The notes under the pieces were generated by a model. That model made no database searches. It had not been told where the DNA came from and worked only from the letters and a program-made list of their open reading frames with translations. The translations under genes and the position numbers were made by a program. A stretch of 64,000 nt of DNA from the NCBI RefSeq assembly GCF_024498175.1, contig NZ_CP101823.1:434001-498000 (forward strand), written 5' to 3'. This document shows positions 8,848-16,656 of this stretch, piece by piece. Numbering within the stretch: position 1 is the first letter of the stretch; the number at the start of each line of letters is the position of its first letter. Source of the DNA: Haloplanus salinarum (GTDB lineage: Archaea > Halobacteriota > Halobacteria > Halobacteriales > Haloferacaceae).

Positions 8848-9100
8848 ACTACCACCTCGTTCGACTCGGCACGTACGGCGGTCGGAGCGGCTTGATTTTC
8901 GCTCCGTCCCCGCCAGCCCCCGAGCGCGAAAGCCGAACCTACCGGCGTACTCCGGTCTGGAGCAACGCGAGACGCCGACGGGCCCGGTCGCTCTCCGATC
9001 CACCGTTCACCGTCGGACGGTTCGTTACTCGTGTAATCACAACATAGCTTTCCGTGAAACGTGAGGGGTTGAAAGGGGAACCACCGCATCCCTTCGGACA

Positions 9101-9440
9101 GTGAACGATTTCGACGGGGTGATGCGCGCTATCGGACGGTCGCCGCCGCCGGATACTGATCGAACTCCGTGACGCGGAGCCCCTGGACCCGTTCGCCGGT
9201 GTGGAAGACGACCGGGAACGAACGATCCCACTCCATCACGTCCACCTCCCGCTCCTGGAGGAGATGGACCTCGTCACGTGGGACCGGGAGACCGGGACCG
9301 TGCGACGAGGGGACGATTTCGAGGCGGTCGACCCCGTCCTCGCGGCGCTTGCGGCCCGACGTGACGCGTTGCCCCACGGCTACCTTCCGGACGAGGCCGA
9401 CGAGCGCGCGGGCGACGCCGGCGTCGACCCGGTCGGATAG
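9101..9440 (+). pseudogene. HTH (DUF7344-like) regulator, apparently frameshifted near its start
   Basis: From about 9126 the frame reads as a winged-helix domain of the haloarchaeal DUF7344 type: ALSDGRRRRILIEL, then DDRERTIPLHHVHLPLLEEM and DLVTWDRETGTVRRG. A TGA at 9120 closes this frame upstream. The preceding frame (GTG at 9101, VNDFDGVM) would join it perfectly if one base were added after 9128. A GTG at 9201 could also start a short form lacking the recognition helices. Either a one-base deletion has broken the gene or the base is a sequencing error. The expected role would be a small DNA-binding regulator. Confidence 0.55.
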
Positions 9441-9454
9441 ACCGCTCGGGATGT

Positions 9455-10255
9455 TCAGGTATCCCTCTCAACGGCGTCGAGTCGCCACGTGAAGATCGCT
9501 TTCAGCACGGCGACCAGACTGTTTGCCTCGCCTTCGCCCCAGATGGCGGTCTCAGAGCGCGCGTCGGAGGGGCTCGCGTCCACCCCGTTGACGAGCGCGC
9601 TCACGAGCGTCTTCTCCCCGTCGATCATCATGAGCCGGGCGGCCGGCGTCTCCGACCAGACCCACAGCGACTCGAACATCGTCGCCCCGGGGATCTCGTC
9701 TTGAATACGCTCCTGGACGTCCGCCGAAACGCCGCCGAGCTTGATCGAGACGTCCCGTTCCGCGGCGCCGCTCAGCGCCTCGATCAGGCCGTCGGTGAGC
9801 AACTCCCCGACCGTCATGTAGACGATCTCCGACTCCGCGTCGCCGAAAAACTCCACGACCCGTTCCGTGACTGCGGGCTGGCCGTCGACCGTCCAGACGC
9901 CGCGCTGTGAGTCCCGCCGCTCGATCGGTTCCAGTTCGGTCAGTGCGGTCCGCAGGACGTCCGTCCGGTGTCGGAGTTCGTGTTCGAAGGACCGGCTCGC
10001 GGTTTCGGCGGAGATGGCCCAGAACCGTTTGGGCGAGGACTGCTGGACGTCGACGAGTCCCCGGTCGTGGAGTTCGTCGATGGCGTCGTACACGCGGGTT
10101 CGTGGCACTTCGGACGCCTCACTGACGTCTCTGGCCGTCCCGGTGCCGAGGCTGGCGAGCGCGACGAACGTCCGTGCGGCGTACGAACTCAAGCCGAACT
10201 GTTCGAGTTGCTCGATGGCGGCGGACTGCGGGTCTTGGCTGGGGTCGGTGGTCAT
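9455..10255 (-). CDS. TrmB-family transcriptional regulator
   Basis: A 266-residue regulator. The N-terminal winged helix (about residues 10-75) has the typical TrmB signature PRTRVYDAIDELHDRGLV. A helical linker follows, then a C-terminal effector domain of the phospholipase-D-like type (about residues 115-260). The ATG at 10255 is preferred because the domain begins a dozen residues later; upstream residues are not conserved-looking. It is divergently arranged with a second TrmB paralogue across a 372-bp spacer. TrmB proteins usually sense sugars or metabolites, and the ligand here is unknown. Confidence 0.85.
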   Translation of the reverse strand: MTTDPSQDPQSAAIEQLEQFGLSSYAARTFVALASLGTGTARDVSEASEVPRTRVYDAIDELHDRGLVDVQQSSPKRFWAISAETASRSFEHELRHRTDVLRTALTELEPIERRDSQRGVWTVDGQPAVTERVVEFFGDAESEIVYMTVGELLTDGLIEALSGAAERDVSIKLGGVSADVQERIQDEIPGATMFESLWVWSETPAARLMMIDGEKTLVSALVNGVDASPSDARSETAIWGEGEANSLVAVLKAIFTWRLDAVERDT

Positions 10256-10627
10256 CGATGAGGGGGTTTCGTCGAACGCCGCCACGTGCGGTGGCCGGTC
10301 GGCACGCCGCGGCGAGTGGGTGCGACACTTCGTCTCGGGTGTGACGTATGCGCCCAACCGGAATATAGATGTTGTGATCAAACGGGTGAATATTCGTAAC
10401 AGGGCGATACGGTCCATCGAGTGACACGTTATCGGCCGAAACGATGTTGTAATTTTTCGGATCACAACCAGTTCCTTCCATTCGTCCATCGGGTTGCGTA
10501 CGGTCGCGTTTCGAACTCGTCGCCGATACGCGGGGCTCCCAGAGTCACGATATGAGTAACAAAATCTATCCGTAACCCCATCCTAACTAACACTCTGAAA
10601 ACGCTCAGATCGGACAGTTGGGACACA
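10256..10627. promoter_or_regulatory. Divergent intergenic region between two TrmB-type regulators
   Basis: A 372-bp non-coding spacer, clearly more AT-rich than its surroundings from about 10345 to 10615, separating two head-to-head regulator genes. AT-rich patches that could hold TATA elements occur near 10361-10390 for the minus-strand gene and 10556-10575 for the plus-strand gene. I see no long inverted repeat. Its length and composition suggest that it carries operators for one or both regulators. Confidence 0.45.
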
Positions 10628-11431
10628 ATGAACGTATCCGAAAACATAGAAGAAGCGATCGAAGCACTCCAGCAACTCGGGCTGAAGGAGTACGAGGCAC
10701 GGTGTTACGTGGGGTTGTCTCAGTTAGAGACCGGCACGGCGAAGAGACTCAGCGAGATGACCGAAGTGCCCCGGACGCGGGTGTACGACGCGATCCGCGT
10801 GCTGGAAGCACAGGGGCTGGTCCAGATTCAGCATTCGAATCCACAGCAGTTCCGCGCCGTCTCGCTGGACGAGGCGACCGAGACGCTCCGCGACCAGTAC
10901 GAGGCCCGCGTCGAACGCCTGCACGACGCCCTCGAAACGGTCGAAATCGTCGACAGCGACGACGAGGAACCGGTCCAGCAGGTGTGGGCGATGGCCGGAA
11001 ACGACGCGATCGAAAACCGGACTGAAGAGCTCATCGAGACGGCCACCGACGAAATCGTCCTCGTCATCGGCGACGAATCGCTGCTGACCGAGGACCTCGT
11101 CGCCACCCTCAACGAGGTCGGGAACGGCGTCGAGTTGCTCATCGGTGCCCTGACCGAACCGCTCCAGGAACGGATTCAGGCCGCCGTCCCCGACGCCACG
11201 ACGTTCATCTCCGGACTGGAGTGGTTACACGGTGCGACCGGTAGCCAGGACGAGACCGCGATCGGCCGTCTGTTGCTGGTCGACCGCTCGACGATCCTCG
11301 TCAGTTCCATCATGCCGGATTCGAAGGCCGAACAGGCCATCTTCGGGGAGGGGTTCGGGAACGGCCTCGTCGTGATCGCCCGCCGACTCATGGCACAGGG
11401 ACTCCTAACCCAGCGCGATCCCGCCGTCTGA
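10628..11431 (+). CDS. TrmB-family transcriptional regulator (paralogue)
   Basis: A 267-residue regulator sharing its architecture with the divergent neighbour: an N-terminal winged helix (about residues 12-75, PRTRVYDAIRVLEAQGLV) followed by a helical linker and a C-terminal effector domain with the conserved WLHG and FGEGFGNGL segments. The ATG at 10628 lies directly before the first helix. Compared with the neighbour it is more acidic in the linker (VDSDDEEP). The head-to-head position suggests auto- or cross-regulation. The ligand is not deducible. Confidence 0.87.
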   Translation: MNVSENIEEAIEALQQLGLKEYEARCYVGLSQLETGTAKRLSEMTEVPRTRVYDAIRVLEAQGLVQIQHSNPQQFRAVSLDEATETLRDQYEARVERLHDALETVEIVDSDDEEPVQQVWAMAGNDAIENRTEELIETATDEIVLVIGDESLLTEDLVATLNEVGNGVELLIGALTEPLQERIQAAVPDATTFISGLEWLHGATGSQDETAIGRLLLVDRSTILVSSIMPDSKAEQAIFGEGFGNGLVVIARRLMAQGLLTQRDPAV

Positions 11432-11477
11432 CACCGTCCGGGGCGACGTTCTACCCGGCAGTGCGCACGCTCGCTCG

Positions 11478-11798
11478 TCACCCGGTCGCCGATTCGTCAC
11501 CGAGGTCCGCCTCGACGATCTCGGCGTCGCGTCGGTCGCGGGTCCGGGGATCGATCGGGTGGAGCGTGAGGTACTCCCCGTTGTCGACCGTGACCCGGCA
11601 CCTGCTGTAGACGAACGTGAGACTGCCACCCGGCCGGGGGGTTCCGTCGTGTCGGGGACCGAACAGGGCGTCCAGCGCGTCCGGATCGAGTACGTCAGTG
11701 AGCGGCCGCATCGACCGTGGGTCGCGGCCTTCGACCGCACTCACCGCACGCACCACGGCCGTACTCGTCGACTCGTTCGGTCCGATGTCGTACTCCAT
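11478..11798 (-). CDS. HalOD1 output-domain protein
   Basis: A 106-residue single-domain protein matching the haloarchaeal HalOD1 output domain: an N-terminal segment STAVVRAVSAVEGRDP, then PLTDVLDPDALDALF and the core GGSLTFVYSRCRVTVDNGEYLTL split by a loop. HalOD1 domains occur alone or fused to response regulators and are thought to be signalling outputs of unknown activity. The ATG at 11798 gives the standard start (MEYDIGPNES). It converges with the TrmB paralogue. There is no membrane segment. Confidence 0.8.
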   Translation of the reverse strand: MEYDIGPNESTSTAVVRAVSAVEGRDPRSMRPLTDVLDPDALDALFGPRHDGTPRPGGSLTFVYSRCRVTVDNGEYLTLHPIDPRTRDRRDAEIVEADLGDESATG

Positions 11799-11991
11799 GC
11801 TGTCCCAACGCGGTAGACGCTGAAAACGCGTCCGAATTTCACCCAGATTATCAAAACAATGTTCGAATCCGACGGAAGGGCGGTGTTTGTCGACACGGAA
11901 CCCCTGGGACGACGCGTGAGCTGAACCCACGGCCGTGTCTCGGTGGCACCCCCTTCGAGTCCGTCGTCGAACCTCGGTGGCGCGGAGCCGT

Positions 11992-12372
11992 TCACGACCC
12001 CGGTCGAGCGGTTCGGGGATCACTTCGGCGCGAGCGCGAGGGGAAGTGATCCGGCCACGGTCCCGGGGACCGGGCTGGTGGTGATGCGACCGGCGTGAGG
12101 CCATCCTCGGTGTGCTCGTCCTGCTCGCGACCACCACCCCCTCGGGGCGAACTGGCGACCGTCGGAGTCGACGGCGTCGCCGACTGCGACGTCCCGGGCC
12201 CCTCGAGTGCCGGGTCGGCGGTGACCACCGATTCTAGGGTGGCGATGCCCGCGGCGACGTGGGTGAGACCGACGGTCAGCGCCGACGGCCGAAGCGACGG
12301 GGCACCGATCCAGCGGCCCGCGGCCGCCGCGACGAGCACGCCGAACCGAACGGCGGTTCCGCCACCCACCAT
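11992..12372 (-). CDS. Hypothetical protein, weakly supported
   Basis: A possible 126-residue protein from an ATG at 12372. Its N-terminal 60 residues are hydrophobic and could form one or two membrane helices (GVLVAAAAGRW and LTVGLTHVAAGIATLESVV), but its second half is Ser/Pro/Arg-rich and looks untranslated. No family is recognised. Codon-position composition in this stretch is ambiguous and reading on the other strand is equally open. I keep it because otherwise some 650 bp between the HalOD1 and cyclase genes would hold nothing. Confidence 0.3.
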   Translation of the reverse strand: MVGGGTAVRFGVLVAAAAGRWIGAPSLRPSALTVGLTHVAAGIATLESVVTADPALEGPGTSQSATPSTPTVASSPRGGGGREQDEHTEDGLTPVASPPARSPGPWPDHFPSRSRRSDPRTARPGS

Positions 12373-12449
12373 CGCGTGTCGTGGATGACGTTCACGGGGA
12401 GACACAGCCGTCGATGGGACCCGCCGCGAGCGACGCGTCCCGCCGCCAA

Positions 12450-12830
12450 TCAATCGGCCAGCAGGGACGTCGCCGGGAAATCCTCGAACGTGCCGTCGGT
12501 GAACACCGTCACCCGCCCGTTCTCCTCGCTCAGCGTGATGGCGGCGATCACCTCCTCGCGGATCGAGGTTTCCAGCGCGCTCATGTGACGGGCGCCCATC
12601 CACCCCGCGTGGGGAAGCTCGTCGGTCCGTCGGCGCTCGCCGGGCGAGAGCTGATCGACTCGCACCATCCCCTCCGCGATGGTACCGTCGCGGTGAACGA
12701 CGACCGCGCCGTCGCGGGACAACGCCACCGTCCGTGCGGTCTCGAGGAACGTGTCGGTCTCGGCGAAGACGGTGGCACAGTTCTCGACCGGCCAGCGGTT
12801 CGTGCCTATCGGAGCCACGAACTCGGTCAT
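12450..12830 (-). CDS. Short DisA_N-type diadenylate cyclase domain protein, probably N-truncated
   Basis: A 126-residue protein with DAC (DisA_N) signatures: a DGAVVV strand-turn (about residues 40-45), GARHMSALETS corresponding to the family's RHR/xRHxxA region, and TLSEENGRVTVFTDG. DAC domains condense two ATP into c-di-AMP. Haloarchaeal relatives known to me have an additional N-terminal portion of some 50-60 residues before the ANRWPVE-like segment, which here lies only eight residues from the ATG. The start codon is head-to-head with, and overlaps, the upstream frame of the HPF-like gene. It may therefore be truncated or specialised, and activity is uncertain. Confidence 0.68.
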   Translation of the reverse strand: MTEFVAPIGTNRWPVENCATVFAETDTFLETARTVALSRDGAVVVHRDGTIAEGMVRVDQLSPGERRRTDELPHAGWMGARHMSALETSIREEVIAAITLSEENGRVTVFTDGTFEDFPATSLLAD

Positions 12831-12881
12831 GGAACCCTCCTCGACGATGAGATCGAGGACGTGGCCGCGAAGTACGGCGAG

Positions 12882-13148
12882 ATGAGCCTGATCAAAGCCA
12901 GCATCGAACTCCAGGAACACGACGAACGGTCCCGAGGCGTGCCGCTGGTGCTCGCACGGATTCGACTGACGACCGACCGGGGTTACTTCACGGCCCACGG
13001 GGAGGGGTACGGTGCGTCACACGCGCTCGGACTGGCCGCGAACAAAGCCGAGCGGCAGATCCTCAAGGGGAAGACCTGCCGTCGGCCGAAGAAGCCGTCC
13101 GACGACCGAGCGGCGGAACACCTCTACGGGTGGTGGCTCGGCGGGTGA
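12882..13148 (+). CDS. HPF/RaiA-like ribosome-associated protein, start uncertain
   Basis: An 88-residue protein whose middle (RIRLTTDRGYFTAHGEGYGASHA and AANKAERQILKGK) resembles the second half of the ribosome hibernation-factor (HPF/RaiA, sigma-54 modulation) fold, where an alternating strand is followed by a long helix ending in a basic KxERQ-x-K pattern. The frame stays open upstream (DDEIEDVAAKYGE precedes the ATG, with a GTG at 12861), so the N-terminus may be longer or partly lost. The C-terminal tail is Arg/Lys-rich. The assignment is by pattern only; a stress-related ribosome role is an inference. Confidence 0.55.
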   Translation: MSLIKASIELQEHDERSRGVPLVLARIRLTTDRGYFTAHGEGYGASHALGLAANKAERQILKGKTCRRPKKPSDDRAAEHLYGWWLGG

Positions 13149-13295
13149 CGGCTTCGGGACCCGCAGGGCAGTGAGCTCGGGACGACATCGGTGACCGGGT
13201 GGGCGACGTCGACCCGCCAGACTGTCACTGAGATGATGAGAATGATGAATCGAGTGAGTGTGATGAATTAACACGATGAGTATTCTGGAGCCGAT

Positions 13296-13448
13296 ATGCC
13301 GAAGTGTGACAACTGCGAGTCCGTCGTGACGGAGCAGTACGTTCGCGTGTTTTCACCGACCCACCTCGACACCGTGCGGGTCTGTCCGCGGTGTGAGGAC
13401 TTGGTCCGGGACGGGAGCGAGGCCCGCGCTGCGCGCTCGAAGCGGTAG
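13296..13448 (+). CDS. Tiny zinc-finger protein (DUF7563-like)
   Basis: A 50-residue protein starting MPKCDNCESVV with two CxxC knuckles (CDNC and CPRC) spaced 22 residues apart, the pattern of a zinc ribbon. The ending is basic (ARAARSKR). Haloarchaea encode many such 45-55 residue proteins, some of which affect stress responses and biofilm formation. This one matches the family in size and cysteine spacing. The ATG at 13296 is the only sensible start. It lies between the HPF-like gene and a GlmS remnant and appears intact. Confidence 0.75.
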   Translation: MPKCDNCESVVTEQYVRVFSPTHLDTVRVCPRCEDLVRDGSEARAARSKR

Positions 13449-13641
13449 TCCCTTCCTGCCGCCGATCCGGACGCCCGCTCGACCCGCACGACCGGGCCGA
13501 CACCGTCAGGGGCGCTCGCCCGCGATGTCGGCCCGCGGCCGGCGACCGGCGGGCGGCGAATCCCCCCGACGCTACCGGTGGGCCTGCCGGATCTCTCCCG
13601 TAGCCCGAGCATGACAATGACGCTGTGGACGCGGTAGTGGG

Positions 13642-13932
13642 CTATGGAATCGGAGGCTCTCGAGCGCCGGTGTGACGGGGGGTCCCGTCGTCGACCGGCC
13701 GCGGATACACGGCGTACTCGCTCGCTAAGAACGCCGACGCGGGGATGCCCCACTTCGAGAGCAGGTGTTCGCCGTACACGGCGGCGTGATAGGAGGTGCC
13801 ACAGACGACGAAGTGGACGTTCGAGACGTCGGCGAACGCCCCCTCGGGCCGGAGACGAACCTCGGCGCCGGAACGATCACGGCGAACCTCCGACACGACG
13901 GGAACCCCATCGCTGCCGGGGCCGAGGGCCAC
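13642..13932 (-). pseudogene. Fragment of glucosamine-fructose-6-phosphate aminotransferase (GlmS), SIS domain only
   Basis: A region of about 60 residues is clearly the start of the first GlmS sugar-isomerase domain: VHFVVCGTSYHAAVYGEHLL followed by IPASAFLASEYAVYP and PVDDGT. In complete GlmS (about 600 residues) this is preceded by a glutaminase domain with a catalytic N-terminal Cys and followed by SQSGET, and neither is found here. The similarity stops abruptly after VDDGTP. This is a gene remnant left by deletion or recombination and cannot make glucosamine-6-phosphate. It occurs within a patchy stretch of small and truncated genes. Confidence 0.72.
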
Positions 13933-14090
13933 TCGACCGGCGGTCGGAAGTTCGGTGCCGTCCTGGGGTCTGGAACCAAGACGGGCGTCACCACCAGTTT
14001 ACAGCCCGGAACCGCCCTGCCGACCGATTTCTGGACCGCTCCGGTCGGGGCCGTCCATCCGGACCGGTGAACGCGCGGTGAGCGCGGCGT

Positions 14091-14174
14091 GAAACGGACG
14101 GTCCCGACCGCTACGGCGTCGCGACACGCATCGAGGCGAAAATCGACGAGTTCGTCCGGCAGACGCGGCGGTGA
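14091..14174 (+). pseudogene. Possible C-terminal protein remnant
   Basis: A 27-codon stretch (ETDGPDRYGVATRIEAKIDE, then FVRQTRR and stop) reads as a plausible amphipathic helical C-terminus but has a stop just upstream and no start codon. It may be the tail of a deleted gene. It is too short to assign a family. Confidence 0.25.
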
Positions 14175-14201
14175 ATCCCGCCGCCGACGGCGCGGTGGCC
14201 G

Positions 14202-14474
14202 TCAGTCCCCGTCGGCGTCGTTCATGAACGCGAACGCGATTCCCTTCGCCGACTCCAGGTCGGCGGCGGTGCCGAGGTCACCGCCGACCCCCGACCGGTG
14301 GATGGCGTACTCCCAGACGTTGTCGCCGTCGATGACCTCGTTGATGTACACCGCGCGTCCGGTATCCTCCTGTCGGTAGAGAACCGTGGTGTAGTCCCGG
14401 CCCATCAGTTCGTCGTGTGTCGTCCGCTCGGTCTCCAGCGTCCAATCCGTCGGGAGGGAACGCTCGGCCGTCAC
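14202..14474 (-). CDS. Conserved-looking acidic hypothetical protein, partner of SPFH gene
   Basis: A 90-residue acidic protein with a predicted mixed alpha/beta fold (TTVLYRQEDTGRAVYINEVI, NVWEYAIHRSG, then a C-terminal helix SAKGIAFAFMNDADGD). Its ATG at 14474 overlaps the stop of the SPFH-domain gene by 4 nt (ATGA), a strong sign of translational coupling and functional association with that membrane scaffold. It has no membrane segment and no recognised motif. The function is unknown. Confidence 0.75.
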   Translation of the reverse strand: MTAERSLPTDWTLETERTTHDELMGRDYTTVLYRQEDTGRAVYINEVIDGDNVWEYAIHRSGVGGDLGTAADLESAKGIAFAFMNDADGD

Positions 14475-15565
14475 GCTCCGTCACCGCCCTGGTCGGCGTC
14501 CGCGGCGTTCGGAACGCCGTCCTTGACCGCCTTGGCCTGTTGCTCTAGCTCCTCTACGTCCATCTCTGCTGCCTGGTCGATCTCGCCGAGGATCTCCTTG
14601 ATGTCGTCGAGGCCGACGAGTTCGCGCGTCTCGGCGTCGAAATCCAGGCTGTCCAACTGCTGTCCGTCGGCCGCGACGTCGCTTCCGGTGAGGTGCTTGC
14701 CGTAGCGACCCACCAGCGAGGTGAGTTCCTGCGGGAGGACGAACGTCGTCGACTCACCCTGCCCGATCCCCTCCAGCGTATCCATTCCCTTGTCGATGAT
14801 CGCCCGCTCCCCCATCGACTCCGCGGACTTCGCGCGCAGTACCGTCGAGATGGCGTCGCCCTGGGCTTCGAGGATCTGGCTCTGTTTCTCGCCTTGGGCT
14901 CCGATGATGTTCGACTGCTTGTCTCCCTCGGCCTTCTCGACCGCACTCCGGCGTTCGCCCTGGGCTTCGAGGATCGTCGCCCGCCGCCGCCGCTCCGCGC
15001 CGGTCTGCTGTTCCATCGCGTGCTGGACTTCCTGGCTGGGGTTGACCTCGCGGACCTCGACCGACTCGACGCGGATCCCCCAGTCGTCGGTCGGTTCGTC
15101 GAGTTCCTTCCGGATGCGAGCGTTGATCTCCTGGCGCTTGTTCAGCGTGTCGTCGAGTTCCAGGTCGCCGATGACCGCCCGGAGCGTGGTCTGGGCGAGG
15201 TTCGAGACCGCGGTCTTGTAGTCCTCGACCTCGAGGAACGCCTTCTTCGCGTCCATCACGCGGAGGTAGACGACGGCGTCGGCCGTGACGGGGGAGTTGT
15301 CCCGCGTGATCGCCTCCTGTTGGGGCACGTCCATCGTCTGTGTCCGCATGTCGAACCGGTACGTGCGCGAGACGAACGGCGGAACGAAGTTGATGCCCGG
15401 TTCGAGCAAGCCGCGATACTCGCCGAACACGGTGAGTGCCCGTTTGTCGTAGGCGTCGACGATCCGGACCATCTGCCAGACCGTCACGATCGCTAGCCCG
15501 AGCACCAGCAGGCCAACGATCCCGAACAGCGGGACGTCGAGCTGCATCGGGAGCGGATGAAGCAT
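14471..15565 (-). CDS. SPFH/Band-7 (stomatin-like) membrane protein
   Basis: A 364-residue stomatin/prohibitin-family protein. A single N-terminal membrane helix (about residues 10-30) is followed by the SPFH domain (about residues 35-200, with YRGLLEPGINFVPPFV, MDVPQQEAITRDN and the VRVESVEVREVNP-like segment). After that comes an Ala/Glu/Gln-rich coiled coil (repeats of the ILEAQGE type, residues 210-270) and an acidic tail. Such proteins oligomerise on the membrane and organise microdomains or proteases; no NfeD or ClpP-like partner is adjacent here. An ATG at 15547 is an alternative start. It is coupled to the 90-residue acidic protein. Confidence 0.87.
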   Translation of the reverse strand: MLHPLPMQLDVPLFGIVGLLVLGLAIVTVWQMVRIVDAYDKRALTVFGEYRGLLEPGINFVPPFVSRTYRFDMRTQTMDVPQQEAITRDNSPVTADAVVYLRVMDAKKAFLEVEDYKTAVSNLAQTTLRAVIGDLELDDTLNKRQEINARIRKELDEPTDDWGIRVESVEVREVNPSQEVQHAMEQQTGAERRRRATILEAQGERRSAVEKAEGDKQSNIIGAQGEKQSQILEAQGDAISTVLRAKSAESMGERAIIDKGMDTLEGIGQGESTTFVLPQELTSLVGRYGKHLTGSDVAADGQQLDSLDFDAETRELVGLDDIKEILGEIDQAAEMDVEELEQQAKAVKDGVPNAADADQGGDGA

Positions 15566-15725
15566 ACACCAGCCGGTTCTCGCCGCGACCGCATCAAGCA
15601 ACGAGGTTTTCACACTAATCCGATTTTTACTTATCCGAGTAACACGACGAGCACGGCCCGCTCACCGGCGCTGGACCTCGAATCGGGGCCCCACATTTAT
15701 AATGAGTGCCATGGTAACGAAAGCC

Positions 15726-15926
15726 ATGCACCGTTCCAGACCGACGGCTAGCGAGTTGGCCGCCGCCGTCACGAGCATCGTGTTGACCATCGTCTCCGTC
15801 GCGACGGGCGGGCTCGACCGGCCGACGAGCGACGCGACGCTCCGATCGACGGCCCCGACTCGCTCCCTGCCGACCGGCTGTCCGCTCCGCTCCGCCGACA
15901 CCGCGTGGGGGGGTGCGTCGGCATGA
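15726..15926 (+). CDS. Small single-helix protein upstream of acidic repeat gene
   Basis: A 66-residue candidate with one hydrophobic segment (LAAAVTSIVLTIVSVATGG, residues 12-30) and a Ser/Thr/Arg-rich tail. Its stop overlaps the ATG of the acidic repeat protein by 4 nt (ATGA), which argues for a real coupled gene. The tail composition is less convincing. No family is recognised. If real, it could act as a membrane anchor partner for the cytosolic acidic protein. Confidence 0.42.
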   Translation: MHRSRPTASELAAAVTSIVLTIVSVATGGLDRPTSDATLRSTAPTRSLPTGCPLRSADTAWGGASA

Positions 15927-16648
15927 GCCTGCTCGGCAAGATTCTCTCCATCTTCGGCGGGGGCTCCAGCGACGAGGCGTCGACGTCGTCGAAATCGGAA
16001 CCGGACTCGGAGCCCGAACCGGAACCGGACTTGGAGGCCGAACCGGAACCGGACTCGGAGGCCGAACCGGAACCGGACTCGGAGGCCGAACCCGAAGCCG
16101 AGGAAGCGGAGGCCGAACCCGAAGCCGAGGAAGCGGAGGCCGAACCCGAAGCCGAGGGGGAAGAGGAGGGCGACGAGAACGTCCCGACGAAGAGCGTCGC
16201 GACGGCCGCCGACCCGCGGCGCGCCGAGGACGAACCCAACACGGTGGGGAACCGCGCGGCCAACCCCGAGGATCACGAGGCGGAAGGGGCCGAAGCGGAG
16301 GAGGCCGAAGCGGAGGAGGCCGAAGCCGAGGAGGCCGAAGCCGAGGAGGAAGAGGAGGGCGACGACGTCCCGACGAAGACCGTCGCCACGGCGGCCGACC
16401 CGCGGCGCAGCGAGGACGAACCGAACACGGTGGGGAACCGCGCGGCCAACCCCGAGGATCACGAGGCGGAAGGAGCCGAAGCGGAGGAGGCCGAAGCGGA
16501 GGAGGCCGAAGCCGAAGAGGAAGAGGAGGGCGACGACGACGTGCCGACGAAGACCGTCGCCACGGCGGCCGACCCGCGGCGCAGCGAGGACGAACCGAAC
16601 ACGGTGGAGAACCGCGCGGTCAACCCCGACGACCAACGGGCGACGTAG
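15923..16648 (+). CDS. Extremely acidic tandem-repeat protein
   Basis: A 241-residue protein. A short amphipathic N-terminus (MSLLGKILSIFGGG) is followed by Glu/Pro-rich decapeptide repeats (SEAEPEPD type) and then three long units. Each unit begins VPTKTVATAADPRR, continues EDEPNTVGNRAANPEDHEAE and, in the first two, ends in an Ala-Glu run; the third unit is cut short. Units 1 and 2 are nearly identical in DNA as well as protein, implying recent duplication or gene conversion. It is probably an intrinsically disordered surface or scaffold protein. No enzymatic motif is visible, and I know of no named family. Confidence 0.7.
   Translation: MSLLGKILSIFGGGSSDEASTSSKSEPDSEPEPEPDLEAEPEPDSEAEPEPDSEAEPEAEEAEAEPEAEEAEAEPEAEGEEEGDENVPTKSVATAADPRRAEDEPNTVGNRAANPEDHEAEGAEAEEAEAEEAEAEEAEAEEEEEGDDVPTKTVATAADPRRSEDEPNTVGNRAANPEDHEAEGAEAEEAEAEEAEAEEEEEGDDDVPTKTVATAADPRRSEDEPNTVENRAVNPDDQRAT
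16003..16648 (+). repeat. Tandem coding repeats within acidic protein gene
   Basis: Three long direct repeats start near 16172, 16361 and 16533 (periods about 189 and 172 bp). They share a near-identical core from the VPTK codons to the Glu/Ala run. A shorter array encoding Glu-Pro-Asp decapeptides precedes them (about 16003-16170). Differences in unit length come from the number of GCC-GAG-type codon pairs, as expected for slippage. Confidence 0.8.
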
Positions 16649-16656
16649 GCGGCGGG

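Noticed and set aside
13205-13275. GATGA/ATGAAT-rich stretch resembling a short tandem array
   Set aside because: The units are irregular and too short to be a CRISPR or a true microsatellite; it is likely just spacer before the small zinc-finger gene.
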